From contig CAJQNH010000002.1 in NCBI GenBank assembly GCA_905479615.1, positions 1-26,048 on the forward strand: a stretch of DNA of 26,048 nt, written 5' to 3'. Positions 14,995 through 23,702 of this stretch are shown here, in pieces. The notes beneath the pieces were generated by a model. The model was not told where the DNA came from. It worked only from the letters and a program-made list of their open reading frames with translations, and did not search any database. The first letter of the stretch is position 1. Each line of letters opens with the position of its first letter. Both the position numbers and the translations under genes were made by a program. This stretch comes from an uncultured Eudoraea sp. Lineage in GTDB: Bacteria; Bacteroidota; Bacteroidia; Flavobacteriales; Flavobacteriaceae.

Positions 14995-16107
14995 TTAATG
15001 TGCTTCTGCATGCTCATGTTCCTCAGAAGCAAAACCAAAATACAATGCCGACAACATTGTAAAAATATAAGCCTGTAATAAGGCTACCAGAATTTCAATT
15101 AATGAAATGGCAAATGCAAGTCCAAAGGACAAAGAACTGCCAATCCAATTTTTAAAAAGGAACATTAGTCCAATTAAGCTCATAATAACAATGTGCCCCG
15201 CCTGCATGTTGGCATAAAGACGTATCAATAATGAAAATGGTTTTATAAATATTCCTAAAACTTCAATAGGTATTAATATAATATATAAAGGAATTTTGGC
15301 ATACCATGGCATTGAATCCCCCAGTGGATCAAATAAGTGTTTCCAGTAGGTCTTTGTCCCTGTCAAATTGGTAATCAAAAAAGTGAGAATTGCCAATGCA
15401 GTTGTTATTGCAATGTTGCCCGTTACATTAACCCCTAAGGGGGTAAGTCCAAACATATTTAAAAACCAAATAAAGAAGAAAATCGTAAGTAGAAAAGGCA
15501 TATACTTCTGATACTTTTTTTCTCCTATTGTCGCGATTGCAATATCATCTCGTATGTATAAAATAATTGGCTCAAAAAACCTTCCTACCCCTTTGGCGAT
15601 TCCTCCATTTTTAGCATACGACCTAGCTAACCCTCCAAATAAAAGAAGCATTAAAAAGCCAGTGATCAGTATCATCATGACACTTTTGGTTATTGAAAAA
15701 TCCAAAGGTTTTATATTGGAAGCATGGTGATCGGCATCATAATTTATAGTTCCGGTTGCGTCTGTTTTATAAATTTTACCGTGATCTAATTTGTAATGAT
15801 TCTCTCCTGAGGTGGCTACCTCTTCTCCATGATGGAATTTGGAACTTGAAAAAACTACTAATCCATCATCCCACAAGATTATCGGTAATGGAAAGCCTGC
15901 ATGATGTTCTGCCCCATCACTGCCAGTGTAAGAAAACAAAGAAAAATCATGAGAATCCTTTAGGTGATGTTGGATATACTCGTCTATTTCCGTTTTTAGG
16001 TCGGTTTTGGTTTCTTCGCTACTTATCTCCGCTTCCTTTGCGAATATCGTCATACTGAAGAAAATTGTGAAAACCAGAAAGAATTTTACCAAAAGAGGAT
16101 TTCGCAT
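14995..16107 (-). CDS. atpB: ATP synthase subunit a, with periplasmic N-terminal extension
   Basis: Stator subunit of Fo that carries the proton half-channels. The 370 residues are about 100 more than in E. coli. The extra part is at the N-terminus: a signal-peptide-like segment (about 6-23, ending TIFAKEAE) and a His- and Asp-rich polar region up to about residue 135. About five or six membrane helices follow. The essential arginine is Arg296 in LLIRLYANMQAGHIV, and Gln345 (LLQAYIF) aligns with the conserved channel Gln. The C-terminus is also rich in His and Glu. Such an extension is, from memory, usual in Bacteroidetes subunit a; its function is not known to me. A -7 box lies 34 bases upstream. 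Confidence 0.97.
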   Translation of the reverse strand: MRNPLLVKFFLVFTIFFSMTIFAKEAEISSEETKTDLKTEIDEYIQHHLKDSHDFSLFSYTGSDGAEHHAGFPLPIILWDDGLVVFSSSKFHHGEEVATSGENHYKLDHGKIYKTDATGTINYDADHHASNIKPLDFSITKSVMMILITGFLMLLLFGGLARSYAKNGGIAKGVGRFFEPIILYIRDDIAIATIGEKKYQKYMPFLLTIFFFIWFLNMFGLTPLGVNVTGNIAITTALAILTFLITNLTGTKTYWKHLFDPLGDSMPWYAKIPLYIILIPIEVLGIFIKPFSLLIRLYANMQAGHIVIMSLIGLMFLFKNWIGSSLSFGLAFAISLIEILVALLQAYIFTMLSALYFGFASEEHEHAEAH

Positions 16108-16141
16108 ATCACTTATAAAAATGGGTCTCTAAAAATCCGTG

Positions 16142-16149
16142 CAAATGTA
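16142..16149 (-). promoter_or_regulatory. Bacteroidetes -7 box of the atp operon
   Basis: The minus strand reads TACATTTG, an exact TAnnTTTG match, 34 bases before the atpB ATG at 16107. It lies in the 111-bp gap after the DUF6168 gene and suggests that atpBEFHAG has its own start site, in addition to any read-through from porW. Confidence 0.55.
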
Positions 16150-16218
16150 AGCTATTCTCTTAAAAAGAAAAAAGCATTTAGAATTTTATTTTTCCCCTGA
16201 AAACAGGTGATAGGGATT

Positions 16219-16611
16219 CTATTGATGATCAATTTCCCGCATTAGTTTGATTAATGCAAAAGTCTCTATAAACAGACAACTAAAATATGGTACAAAAAAA
16301 ATGAAAAATTCAACTTTTGTGAGCTTACCGTCCAACATAAAAATTGGGTCAAAAATCAAGAAGTAGATAATGAATTTTAAAGTGCTTCCGAACATAAACA
16401 AAAATCCGAGATTCTTATTTTGCTTTTCAGCAAAATAAAGCAGGGCTGAGTATATCCCCAAAGCCATTGCAAAGTTTATCAAATAACCCAGAAGTAGAAG
16501 ACGATAATCCAAATCCAGGTTGCGAGCGAACAAGAATCCGGCGTGAAGTATGCCAACAATCAAAAGCGTGCCAAGTAGCAGGCTCGTAAAAATGATAATT
16601 TTTTTATTCAA
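16219..16611 (-). CDS. DUF6168-like four-helix membrane protein
   Basis: A 130-residue inner-membrane protein with four hydrophobic segments (about 5-28, 38-63, 70-88 and 99-124). It resembles the DUF6168 family as I remember it, found beside ATP synthase genes in flavobacteria. The first codon is TTG (16609-16611), 1 base after the AtpZ-like stop (TGA-T-TTG), so translation is probably coupled and no other start is available before the first helix. Position and topology suggest it plays the part of AtpI, which helps c-ring assembly, but sequence likeness to AtpI is not evident to me. Function is inferred from context only. Confidence 0.75.
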   Translation of the reverse strand: MNKKIIIFTSLLLGTLLIVGILHAGFLFARNLDLDYRLLLLGYLINFAMALGIYSALLYFAEKQNKNLGFLFMFGSTLKFIIYFLIFDPIFMLDGKLTKVEFFIFFVPYFSCLFIETFALIKLMREIDHQ

Positions 16612-16612
16612 A

Positions 16613-16828
16613 TCAGGAGTTCAATTTTTTTGTTTGCTGTATTACCAAATACATCGAAATAGCAACTGCAAATAAAGTAAGGATTATGGTATAAGTGTTT
16701 TTTTCGTTCTGATACTTCAAATCGAGCCATTGACCTAAGCTCGCACCTAAATATATAATAACTCCCATTTGAACGGCTATTCCCGTAAGACTTAACCAGT
16801 ATTTAACTTCCTTTTTCCCTTTTGCCAT
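16613..16828 (-). CDS. AtpZ/AtpI family protein
   Basis: A 71-residue membrane protein with two hydrophobic helices (about 10-32 and 44-64), the second reading TYTIILTLFAVAISMYLVIQ. The sequence GASLGQWLDLKY between them is typical of the AtpZ family, whose members lie upstream of atp operons and are proposed to supply Mg2+/Ca2+ or assist Fo assembly. It precedes the DUF6168 gene by 1 bp and follows bactofilin after a 132-bp gap with no recognisable promoter. Confidence 0.85.
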   Translation of the reverse strand: MAKGKKEVKYWLSLTGIAVQMGVIIYLGASLGQWLDLKYQNEKNTYTIILTLFAVAISMYLVIQQTKKLNS

Positions 16829-16960
16829 TTTGATTGAAATAACTTTAAGACTTTTACATTAAGATGCGCAAGAGACATAGGCGTTTCCAGAAGTTTAAGT
16901 GAGCCCCATTATAAAACTATCTGTTTGACTGGAACAATGGAAATCCAAAAAATGGTGCGA

Positions 16961-17455
16961 TCAGGAAACCTTAGCGGGTTCATTTTTACTGCCAGATCCA
17001 CTAACAGCGCCAGATTTATAGCTCCCTCCTGAACCTGAACTCATCGAGCTGCTGCCTGTTGCAGGCTTAGGTGCTTCATTCGAACTTATACCTCCTTTAC
17101 CTTTCATTGTACATGATGCATTAAAAGTAGCGCCAGGTTCAACTGCGAGTTTAGCAACGGTTACAGTGCCTTCAATAACCGCAGATGCCTTTAATGATAG
17201 TAAATTAGATACTTGCAGTTCTCCGTTAAAACTTCCTTCAATATCGGCATTTACGCATTCTACCTTGCCGTGAATGTAGCCATCTTTGCCAATTACAACC
17301 TTTCCGGAGGTTTTTACATTACCATCTAGCTTTCCATCTATCCTAAAGTCCGCTTCAGATATTATGTCGCCTTTGATTCTGGTATTCTTTTCAATTCTGT
17401 TGGGTTGTCCTCCTATTTCGCTCATAGTTCTAGGTTTTTTGTTATCAGAAAACAT
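16961..17455 (-). CDS. Bactofilin (polymer-forming cytoskeletal protein)
   Basis: Bactofilins polymerise without nucleotides into filaments or sheets at the inner membrane and act as scaffolds. The 164 residues contain the repetitive right-handed beta-helix core (about 20-115), with regular short turns such as GDIISEADFRIDGKLDGNV, GKVVIGKDGYIHGKV and SAVIEGTVTVAKL. The N-terminal 20 residues are polar and flexible; the C-terminal tail (about 122-164) is rich in Ser and Gly and probably disordered. It starts 5 bp after the porW stop, so the two are surely co-transcribed. This pairing hints at a role placing the type IX machinery, but that is inference. Confidence 0.92.
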   Translation of the reverse strand: MFSDNKKPRTMSEIGGQPNRIEKNTRIKGDIISEADFRIDGKLDGNVKTSGKVVIGKDGYIHGKVECVNADIEGSFNGELQVSNLLSLKASAVIEGTVTVAKLAVEPGATFNASCTMKGKGGISSNEAPKPATGSSSMSSGSGGSYKSGAVSGSGSKNEPAKVS

Positions 17456-17460
17456 CTTGT

Positions 17461-20022
17461 TTATGGTTTTGGGGTTAAAACTTGATTTTTATATTCTTGT
17501 AAGTTTTTATGTACTTGAATGATTTTATAGTTGGAAGATAAAATTACAAAATTCTCATTAGCAATTCGGTAATCCTTGTTGTTTTTTAGTAGTTCTACAT
17601 ACCCTAAAGCGTAGTCTTTTGATTTAAATCCATGAACTACAACAAATTCCATCTCCAGATTATAAATGTCCTTAGAAACGAGGTTTTTATATTTTAAATC
17701 CTCAATAGATCCCTCCAATATTTCTTTGATTTTCAATGCTTTATCGTCATTCTGCCTTTTAAATGGAAATATAACTTTCCAATTAGCCGTTCCTTTTGAG
17801 TCAATTTCTAATGAGAAGTCCTTTGGCTCTAATTTGGGTAACTGTTCGGCAATCATTTGTTGTGCCTTTTTACCTTCCGGATTATTCGGATAATTCAGTG
17901 CTACATAATTGAGGGCTTCCTTAAAGTTGTCATAACCCTGAAGTCTGCCTATAGCACTTGCCTTTAGCATCTCAAATTTTGGTACGATAGGATCCCCGGT
18001 ATACAAATTTATGTTGGCTTCGGCGCCAGTTATAACTGTTAAATAATCCTGATTTTCATATAGTTTATAAAGTTGGGCATATTTGGAATCAGGACTGTCT
18101 GCTGCACCTGCTAAAACCGCTTTTGGATTTACTAAAATTTCAGCATACCGTGAATCGGGATAACTTTGGATAATATTTTGTTTCATGTTTTCGGCAAGCG
18201 GACTACCAGATTCTTCATATATCTTGTATAAGTTATACATAGATGGAAGCACCAGGCGTTCTTCTGGTTCTGACTTTAAAACATTTTCCAATTTAGCTGC
18301 AGCCAAAAGGTTTTCTTTAAATTTCTCCTTATAAATTAATCCCAACTGGTAGTTAGCAAAATTTCTTTCTGATTTTAGACTGTCAATAACTGCAATATCG
18401 GTGGGTATCTGATCCAAATAATATTCTACTGAATATTTCTGTTCTTCTGTTAGTTCTTCTCCAGTGCCAATACCACCATCGGCAATGAGAGGTTCCCTTA
18501 TGCCTTCTGCTAGCTGTGTTGTGTTTCTATTGCTCCAACGCCACTCATCTTCCAATACCCGGTCTCCCCATTTGGTTTTAAAGTCGTTTTTTCCATACCC
18601 CAGGCTTGTAATATTGTAAAAGTAAAATTTACCTTTATTTTGTTTCCCGCCCTTTGTTTCTGCAAAAGCCGCAAAACCAGCATTAGCCTGATTTTCCTTT
18701 CTTAATTCCTCTTCTTCCTCAGCCAACTTCAATTTGGCAATATAATTTTCGAAAAATGTTAATTGCTCAATTTTTGGAAGATTATAAAGTGTTATTACGC
18801 TATCTGCATACTGAACAACATCTTCATACTTAATAACATCTTCCAGATTATCCAGTTTCTTTTTAATAGCCCTGTATTTTTTGGTATTCTCAGGCAGGTT
18901 AGTCAGAACACTATCATAATAATTCCCTGCAAATTTGTATTCATTTCCATCGAAATTGTATTCTGCGAGATTTTCATAATTAAGGGCATTCAACTGTGGT
19001 GAATTTTGTGTTGCTCTTAAAGACTTATTAAAATATACAATTCCCAGGCTGTCTGAGCCAGTAGCCATATAAAATTCAGCCCTCTGATTGTAAATCTTAT
19101 CTAAAAATGGTCTGTTTTCTCTATTTTCTTCGAGATCAACCAGATCTTGCAGTAGCTCTTCCTTATTTTCTTCAGTTATTTCAGTATTTTGAATTTGATG
19201 TAAATGCGCATTAATCATGTACACTCTGGGGGATTTCCTATTTAATTCGATAATCTTTCCAAATGCATAATTTGCACTATCCTTATGTCCCAATTGGTTA
19301 AATAATTGCCCAATAATAAAATAATACCTGCCTTTTTCAGCGAGTTTTTTGGTATATGCAGAAGCTATTTTTAGTTCTTGAATGGCAGTATCAGGAGCTT
19401 TTAGGTTTATATATGCCTGTGCCATCATTGCATGAGTGTCTGCGTATTCCTGATCATCAAGTTGTTCAAACTTCAAAAGGCGTGTTAAATTTTTTATAGC
19501 TAGTTCTTCGTTTTTAAGCCTAATATTTGTTTTTTCTCTCCAAATTGTAGCTTCATTTAACTTATCACTTTGGGTGTATTTTCTTAAAATATAATTAAAC
19601 GCCTCAATTGCTGGTATATAACGTTGGTCGAAATATCTGGCTTTACCCAAAAGTAGAAAGGCCTCATCTGTTTGTGGATTGCGCTCTTCATCTTCAATGT
19701 CCATACTGTGCTTTTGAATAGCCTTAGTAGCTTTTTCCTCGGCAATAATAAAGTTTGGGTTGTTGTTTTCAGAATCGAGTCTTATTTCATCCTTTACCTG
19801 CAAACGCTCTACAGGTAGAACTTCCCAATAATTATCCAGATATGACATATTGAGAGACTCTCTACCTTCCTCAAATGCAATATTACCATTGTACAAGACA
19901 TTGTACTTGGTATTTATCGCATGCCAATTGCGGTTTACAAAAGTGTCTTTCTTGGTAGAACAAGCGTTAAAAAGTATGCCCCCAAGAACACCAGCCAGAA
20001 TAAATTTTATACGTAGCTTCAA
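17461..20022 (-). CDS. porW: Type IX secretion system periplasmic lipoprotein PorW/SprE
   Basis: Outer-membrane-attached or periplasmic lipoprotein needed for type IX secretion and, in gliding species, for motility (named SprE in Flavobacterium johnsoniae). The 853 residues have a signal peptide and lipobox FNAC, with the lipidated Cys at 21, then STKKD, and the family-typical NRNWHAINTKYNVLYNG. Several TPR units follow (about 120-420), for example EAFLLLGKARYFDQRYIPAI, then an Asn/Glu-rich central part and a C-terminal domain with FVILSSNYKIIQVHKNLQEY. The first codon is TTG (20020-20022): no ATG exists in frame between it and the signal peptide. Bactofilin follows after 5 bp. The other T9SS genes lie outside the window. 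Confidence 0.92.
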   Translation of the reverse strand: MKLRIKFILAGVLGGILFNACSTKKDTFVNRNWHAINTKYNVLYNGNIAFEEGRESLNMSYLDNYWEVLPVERLQVKDEIRLDSENNNPNFIIAEEKATKAIQKHSMDIEDEERNPQTDEAFLLLGKARYFDQRYIPAIEAFNYILRKYTQSDKLNEATIWREKTNIRLKNEELAIKNLTRLLKFEQLDDQEYADTHAMMAQAYINLKAPDTAIQELKIASAYTKKLAEKGRYYFIIGQLFNQLGHKDSANYAFGKIIELNRKSPRVYMINAHLHQIQNTEITEENKEELLQDLVDLEENRENRPFLDKIYNQRAEFYMATGSDSLGIVYFNKSLRATQNSPQLNALNYENLAEYNFDGNEYKFAGNYYDSVLTNLPENTKKYRAIKKKLDNLEDVIKYEDVVQYADSVITLYNLPKIEQLTFFENYIAKLKLAEEEEELRKENQANAGFAAFAETKGGKQNKGKFYFYNITSLGYGKNDFKTKWGDRVLEDEWRWSNRNTTQLAEGIREPLIADGGIGTGEELTEEQKYSVEYYLDQIPTDIAVIDSLKSERNFANYQLGLIYKEKFKENLLAAAKLENVLKSEPEERLVLPSMYNLYKIYEESGSPLAENMKQNIIQSYPDSRYAEILVNPKAVLAGAADSPDSKYAQLYKLYENQDYLTVITGAEANINLYTGDPIVPKFEMLKASAIGRLQGYDNFKEALNYVALNYPNNPEGKKAQQMIAEQLPKLEPKDFSLEIDSKGTANWKVIFPFKRQNDDKALKIKEILEGSIEDLKYKNLVSKDIYNLEMEFVVVHGFKSKDYALGYVELLKNNKDYRIANENFVILSSNYKIIQVHKNLQEYKNQVLTPKP

Positions 20023-20169
20023 AATTGTTGGTATTCTATGTAATCTAAACTTAAAAACACTAAGATTATTATGCCACAGGACATGAAAAGGGAGGATTAA
20101 TATTGTACAGGGTCTAAAATGTTACAATGGAATTATATTTAACTCAAAAAGTTCTGTGAAATAAAAGTC

Positions 20170-20188
20170 AAAAACATCATAAAAGATG
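20170..20188 (-). terminator. Weak terminator candidate after the ABC exporter genes
   Basis: On the minus strand CATC (20188-20185), a 6-base loop and GATG (20178-20175) are followed by TTTTT and then TGACTTTT. It lies 8 bp after the ATPase stop. The stem has only 4 bp, so support is weak. Confidence 0.3.
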
Positions 20189-20196
20189 CGACAAGC

Positions 20197-20892
20197 TTAG
20201 CCTCCAAAAAACAATTCGAGTTCCTTTAAAGTTTCAGCTGAGGTTTGAATATCTTTAACAATTTCACCCTTATTTAATACCACAATACGTTCACAAACTT
20301 CTGTTACATGGATGAGGTCATGACTGGAAACCAATACAGTAACTTCCCTGTCTTCGCCCAGTTTCTTGATAATTGCCTTAAGTCTTATTTGAGTGGTGGG
20401 ATCTAAATTCGCAAAAGGCTCATCCAGGATGATAACCTGAGGTTCTCCAATAAAAGAAGCTACTATCCCCACCTTTTTTTGATTTCCCTTTGATAAATCG
20501 CGTAAATACTTTTTCTGGCCTAATATCTCCCCATGAAAAAAGTCCTCAAAGTTGGCCAGAAGTTCATTAACATCTGTTTTAGACTGTCCTCTTAACTCTC
20601 CAATGAAATAGAAATACTCCTCAGGTGTAAGGTATCCAATCAAAAATGTTTCGTCTATAAATGCGGAGGTAAATGGTTTCCATGCTTCACTTATATTTAC
20701 TTGTATCTCATTGTTCATTACTTTGCCTGTTGTGGGCTGAATCAGGTCTAAAAGCAGACTGAAGAAAGTAGTTTTGCCCGCGCCATTATTACCTACCAGA
20801 CCGAAACTTTGGCCTTTGGGTATGTCTAAACTTTCAATATTTAATACTGTCTGATCTCCGTAGATTTTGGTAAGATTTTGCGAGTATATCAT
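20197..20892 (-). CDS. ABC transporter ATP-binding protein
   Basis: Cytoplasmic ATPase of an ABC exporter. The 231 residues include Walker A GNNGAGKTT (34-42), a Q-loop region, the signature LSKGNQKK (133-140, a KG variant of LSGGQ common in this subfamily), Walker B VIILDEP (153-159), the D-loop NLDP and the H-loop His191. The gene begins 16 bp after the DUF5687 permease gene, so the two make one operon and one transporter. The signature LSKGN is shared with ABC-2 type exporters for peptides, antibiotics or lipids; the substrate is not known. Confidence 0.95.
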   Translation of the reverse strand: MIYSQNLTKIYGDQTVLNIESLDIPKGQSFGLVGNNGAGKTTFFSLLLDLIQPTTGKVMNNEIQVNISEAWKPFTSAFIDETFLIGYLTPEEYFYFIGELRGQSKTDVNELLANFEDFFHGEILGQKKYLRDLSKGNQKKVGIVASFIGEPQVIILDEPFANLDPTTQIRLKAIIKKLGEDREVTVLVSSHDLIHVTEVCERIVVLNKGEIVKDIQTSAETLKELELFFGG

Positions 20893-20908
20893 TTTAATTT
20901 ATAATTTA

Positions 20909-22381
20909 TCAGGCTTTCTGTTTGTAAGCCAAAAGGGTTTTATATTTTTCTTTTTTATATATGTTTTCAATCTTTCTGAATACCACATTCTTAAAGGCAA
21001 AGCCCAATATCCCAGTAAGCGCAACAAATATGTATCCGGCCGTTGGATTGATAAGGTAATGGCCTAACCCGTAAATAGCTAAGGGCAATAATAATTTCGG
21101 TAATGTCAGAAGAAGCGTTTTTACATTAAAAGCTTGCTTATCTCCAAATGCTTTCTTGTTAGAAGTTAAATCAATTGGAGTTTTAATATAGGCTCCTCCC
21201 CATAAAACCAGATAAGAGTTTACCCCAATATTGTAGATTGCACCAACAATAACTGCCAAATACGCATCCCAGCCAAAATAAAGATAGAATACAGATAAGA
21301 TTGTACTAATTATTGTGGCTATTATAATAAGATACCATTTGGAAGAAAGATATTCTTTGTATTGAATGTTTTGACTCATCATAAGGGGATAATAAGAACT
21401 ATCCCAGCTAGGCACAAACTGACCAAAACTAAAGAGGAAGCCTCCGGAAACAAAGATGCCTGCAAAAATCTTCCAAACGGGGTTCTCATAAGCCTCAATA
21501 CTATTGGTAAAAAACAATAGTCCGTAAAAAAGGAATATAAAACTCATGATTACGGCGGTTTTAGACCGTTTATTTCTCTTTATTAGTTTAATGTCGTTTT
21601 TAAGAAAAGTTCCTAAGTTTCCAAACCGATTTAGCCAGGAATAATCTTCAGATTTAGCAATATCGTGTTTGGTCGCTAAACCAGCATCCAGATACATATT
21701 CTTTTTAAAATAGTTAAAAGAGCCAAAATACAGACCTATTAAGGCCAGCCAGGAAATTAAAGAAGTCCAAGGAATATCATAAAACAAGTTAAAAATGGGA
21801 GAAGTATAAATCGTAATATCAAACCATTCATAATATTGACAAATAGCCAAAATGGCCAAAATTGCAACTAAAGGATAAAAGACACTGTCTTTATTATTCA
21901 TCATGATGTTGATGAAATTATTACAATAAAATATGGCCATGATTCCCAAATGCCAACCTATGACCCCCGCGGGATTATATCCTTCAACAATAAGAACGAT
22001 GGAAAATGGCACAAAGAAAAAAGCGTGAGACCAATTAAAGAATGAAAAAATAGTCTTCCCGATGGAGTATGAAACCACCTGGCTTTTCTTAAAGGGCAGA
22101 TAAAGCAATGGTTTGATATTCAAAATAGGCATCTTTTGGAGCATGTAGCGAATATAGATGTCCATTACCAAGTAATAAATTATATATTTATTTACAAACT
22201 TCAGCGGGTCTCCAAATCCATTTTTCTCAATAATAAAATAGGATCCAACACCTAATGCCAGAAATATTGCGATAAAATACAAGGCCCCAAAAATCATTAA
22301 GATCTTAAATGCCAGGTTGGTTTTAAAAGAAGCTGCCCTGAAAAATGATTTCCATTGCAGTTTAAAAAAGTGTTTGAACAT
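20909..22381 (-). CDS. DUF5687 family ABC transporter permease
   Basis: Predicted inner-membrane permease of 490 residues with about 11-12 hydrophobic segments. The N-terminus MFKHFFKLQWKSFFRAASFK is characteristic of DUF5687 proteins as I remember them, and the cytoplasmic loop near 245-275 is basic (LKNDIKLIKRNKRSK), as in ABC-2 type permeases. It is upstream of, and co-directional with, the ATPase gene. It is divergent from the PaaE-like gene with a 121-bp spacer. No periplasmic adaptor or outer-membrane factor is encoded beside it. Substrate unknown. Confidence 0.88.
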   Translation of the reverse strand: MFKHFFKLQWKSFFRAASFKTNLAFKILMIFGALYFIAIFLALGVGSYFIIEKNGFGDPLKFVNKYIIYYLVMDIYIRYMLQKMPILNIKPLLYLPFKKSQVVSYSIGKTIFSFFNWSHAFFFVPFSIVLIVEGYNPAGVIGWHLGIMAIFYCNNFINIMMNNKDSVFYPLVAILAILAICQYYEWFDITIYTSPIFNLFYDIPWTSLISWLALIGLYFGSFNYFKKNMYLDAGLATKHDIAKSEDYSWLNRFGNLGTFLKNDIKLIKRNKRSKTAVIMSFIFLFYGLLFFTNSIEAYENPVWKIFAGIFVSGGFLFSFGQFVPSWDSSYYPLMMSQNIQYKEYLSSKWYLIIIATIISTILSVFYLYFGWDAYLAVIVGAIYNIGVNSYLVLWGGAYIKTPIDLTSNKKAFGDKQAFNVKTLLLTLPKLLLPLAIYGLGHYLINPTAGYIFVALTGILGFAFKNVVFRKIENIYKKEKYKTLLAYKQKA

Positions 22382-22478
22382 GAAAACTGGTATTTTTTTG
22401 TTCAGATAGTTAGTAGATCAATTTTATCTTTTGTTACAAAGAGCAGCTAATTTCTCATTATTAATCCAAAGCATTCCT

Positions 22479-22486
22479 TAATTTTG
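22479..22486 (+). promoter_or_regulatory. Bacteroidetes -7 box of the PaaE-like gene
   Basis: TAATTTTG is an exact TAnnTTTG match, 16 bases before the ATG at 22503. No TetR-type motif overlaps it. Confidence 0.6.
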
Positions 22487-22502
22487 CACAAATTTTTTAT
22501 TG

Positions 22503-23552
22503 ATGAGCGATTTTTATTCCTTGACTATAGACAAGATATCACGATTAACCCCTAATGCTGTAGCTGTAAGTTTCATTGTTCCTAAAGAACTGGAAAATGA
22601 ATTTGATTTTGAAGCCGGACAATATATAACAATTAAGCACAAAATAAACGGAGAGGAGGTTAGGCGAGCCTATTCTATTTCTTCAAGTCCAAAAGATAAG
22701 CATATTACCATAGGTATTAAAAAAGTACCGGAAGGGCGCTTTTCAACATATGCCAATACTTCACTCCAGGAAGGAGACCAATTACTGGTAATGCCTCCTG
22801 AGGGTCGCTTCGTTTATAAAACTTCTAATAAACAGGAAAATATTTGTGCTATTGCGGCAGGAAGTGGAATTACGCCTATTATGAGTATTGCCAGAACTGT
22901 TTTGGAAAGTCATCCTGAAAATACCTTTGTATTGGTTTATGGAAATCAAAACAAATCCGAAGCCATGTTCCACAAGGAGATATTAGAGCTCTCAAATACC
23001 TATAAAGATCGGTTTACTGCGCAGTTTGTGTACAGTAGGGCCCGAGAAGAGGATTCGCTATTTGGAAGAATTGATACATCTGTTATAAATTTTATTCTTA
23101 AAAATAAATTTAAAGAAACCAATTTCAATACATTCTACCTTTGTGGTCCTGAGGCAATGATAAACTTTAGCTGCGATACCTTAAAAGCAAATGGAATAGC
23201 TGAGAATTCCATTTATTTTGAACTCTTTACTACAACTGAAAACAAAGATTCTGAAACTATTATCCCCGAAGGTAAAACAACGGTAGAAGTTATACTGGAT
23301 GATGAAACATACTCTTTTAGTATGGATAAAAAATCTTCAATCTTAGATGCAGTCCTGGACGAGGATATAGATGCTCCATATTCTTGTCAGGGAGGTGTTT
23401 GCAGCACATGTATTGCAAGAATTACCGAAGGTGAGGCTAAAATGGATAAAAACCAGATTCTTACGGACGGCGAAATTGCAGAAGGACTAGTTCTCACCTG
23501 CCAGGCGCATCCGGTAACAGCTACCCTGAAAATAGACTATGACGATGTTTAA
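22503..23552 (+). CDS. PaaE-like ferredoxin/flavin reductase
   Basis: NAD(P)H-dependent electron-transfer protein of 349 residues, like the reductase of phenylacetyl-CoA epoxidase (PaaE). Domains in order: FAD-binding barrel (about 1-105, RAYSISS at 55-61), NAD(P)-binding domain (about 110-245, GSGITP at 120-125 and CGPEAM at 214-219), and a plant-type 2Fe-2S ferredoxin domain (about 258-349) with all four ligands: Cys295, Cys300, Cys303 and Cys333. The ATG at 22503 is preferred over the TTG at 22500, as it follows the -7 box at a normal distance. The oxygenase genes paaABCD, which usually accompany paaE, are absent here, so the electron acceptor is unknown. It may serve another oxygenase or desaturase encoded elsewhere. 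I therefore give no symbol. Confidence 0.88.
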   Translation: MSDFYSLTIDKISRLTPNAVAVSFIVPKELENEFDFEAGQYITIKHKINGEEVRRAYSISSSPKDKHITIGIKKVPEGRFSTYANTSLQEGDQLLVMPPEGRFVYKTSNKQENICAIAAGSGITPIMSIARTVLESHPENTFVLVYGNQNKSEAMFHKEILELSNTYKDRFTAQFVYSRAREEDSLFGRIDTSVINFILKNKFKETNFNTFYLCGPEAMINFSCDTLKANGIAENSIYFELFTTTENKDSETIIPEGKTTVEVILDDETYSFSMDKKSSILDAVLDEDIDAPYSCQGGVCSTCIARITEGEAKMDKNQILTDGEIAEGLVLTCQAHPVTATLKIDYDDV

Positions 23553-23702
23553 TAGTTTTAGTTGACTACACTTTTTTAATAAACTCTAGCCTGGGCTATA
23601 GTTATTTATATGTTAGGAATTTTCAATATTATCATTGATAACTGAAATAAAGGCCCCTAATTCTTGTTAAGACCACTTGGCAAATCTTTATCTGTTTGAA
23701 AG

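Noticed and set aside
16829..16960. Gap between bactofilin and the AtpZ-like gene as a riboswitch or promoter site
   Set aside because: I found no TAnnTTTG box on the minus strand, no strong hairpin and no known riboswitch sequence in these 132 bases.
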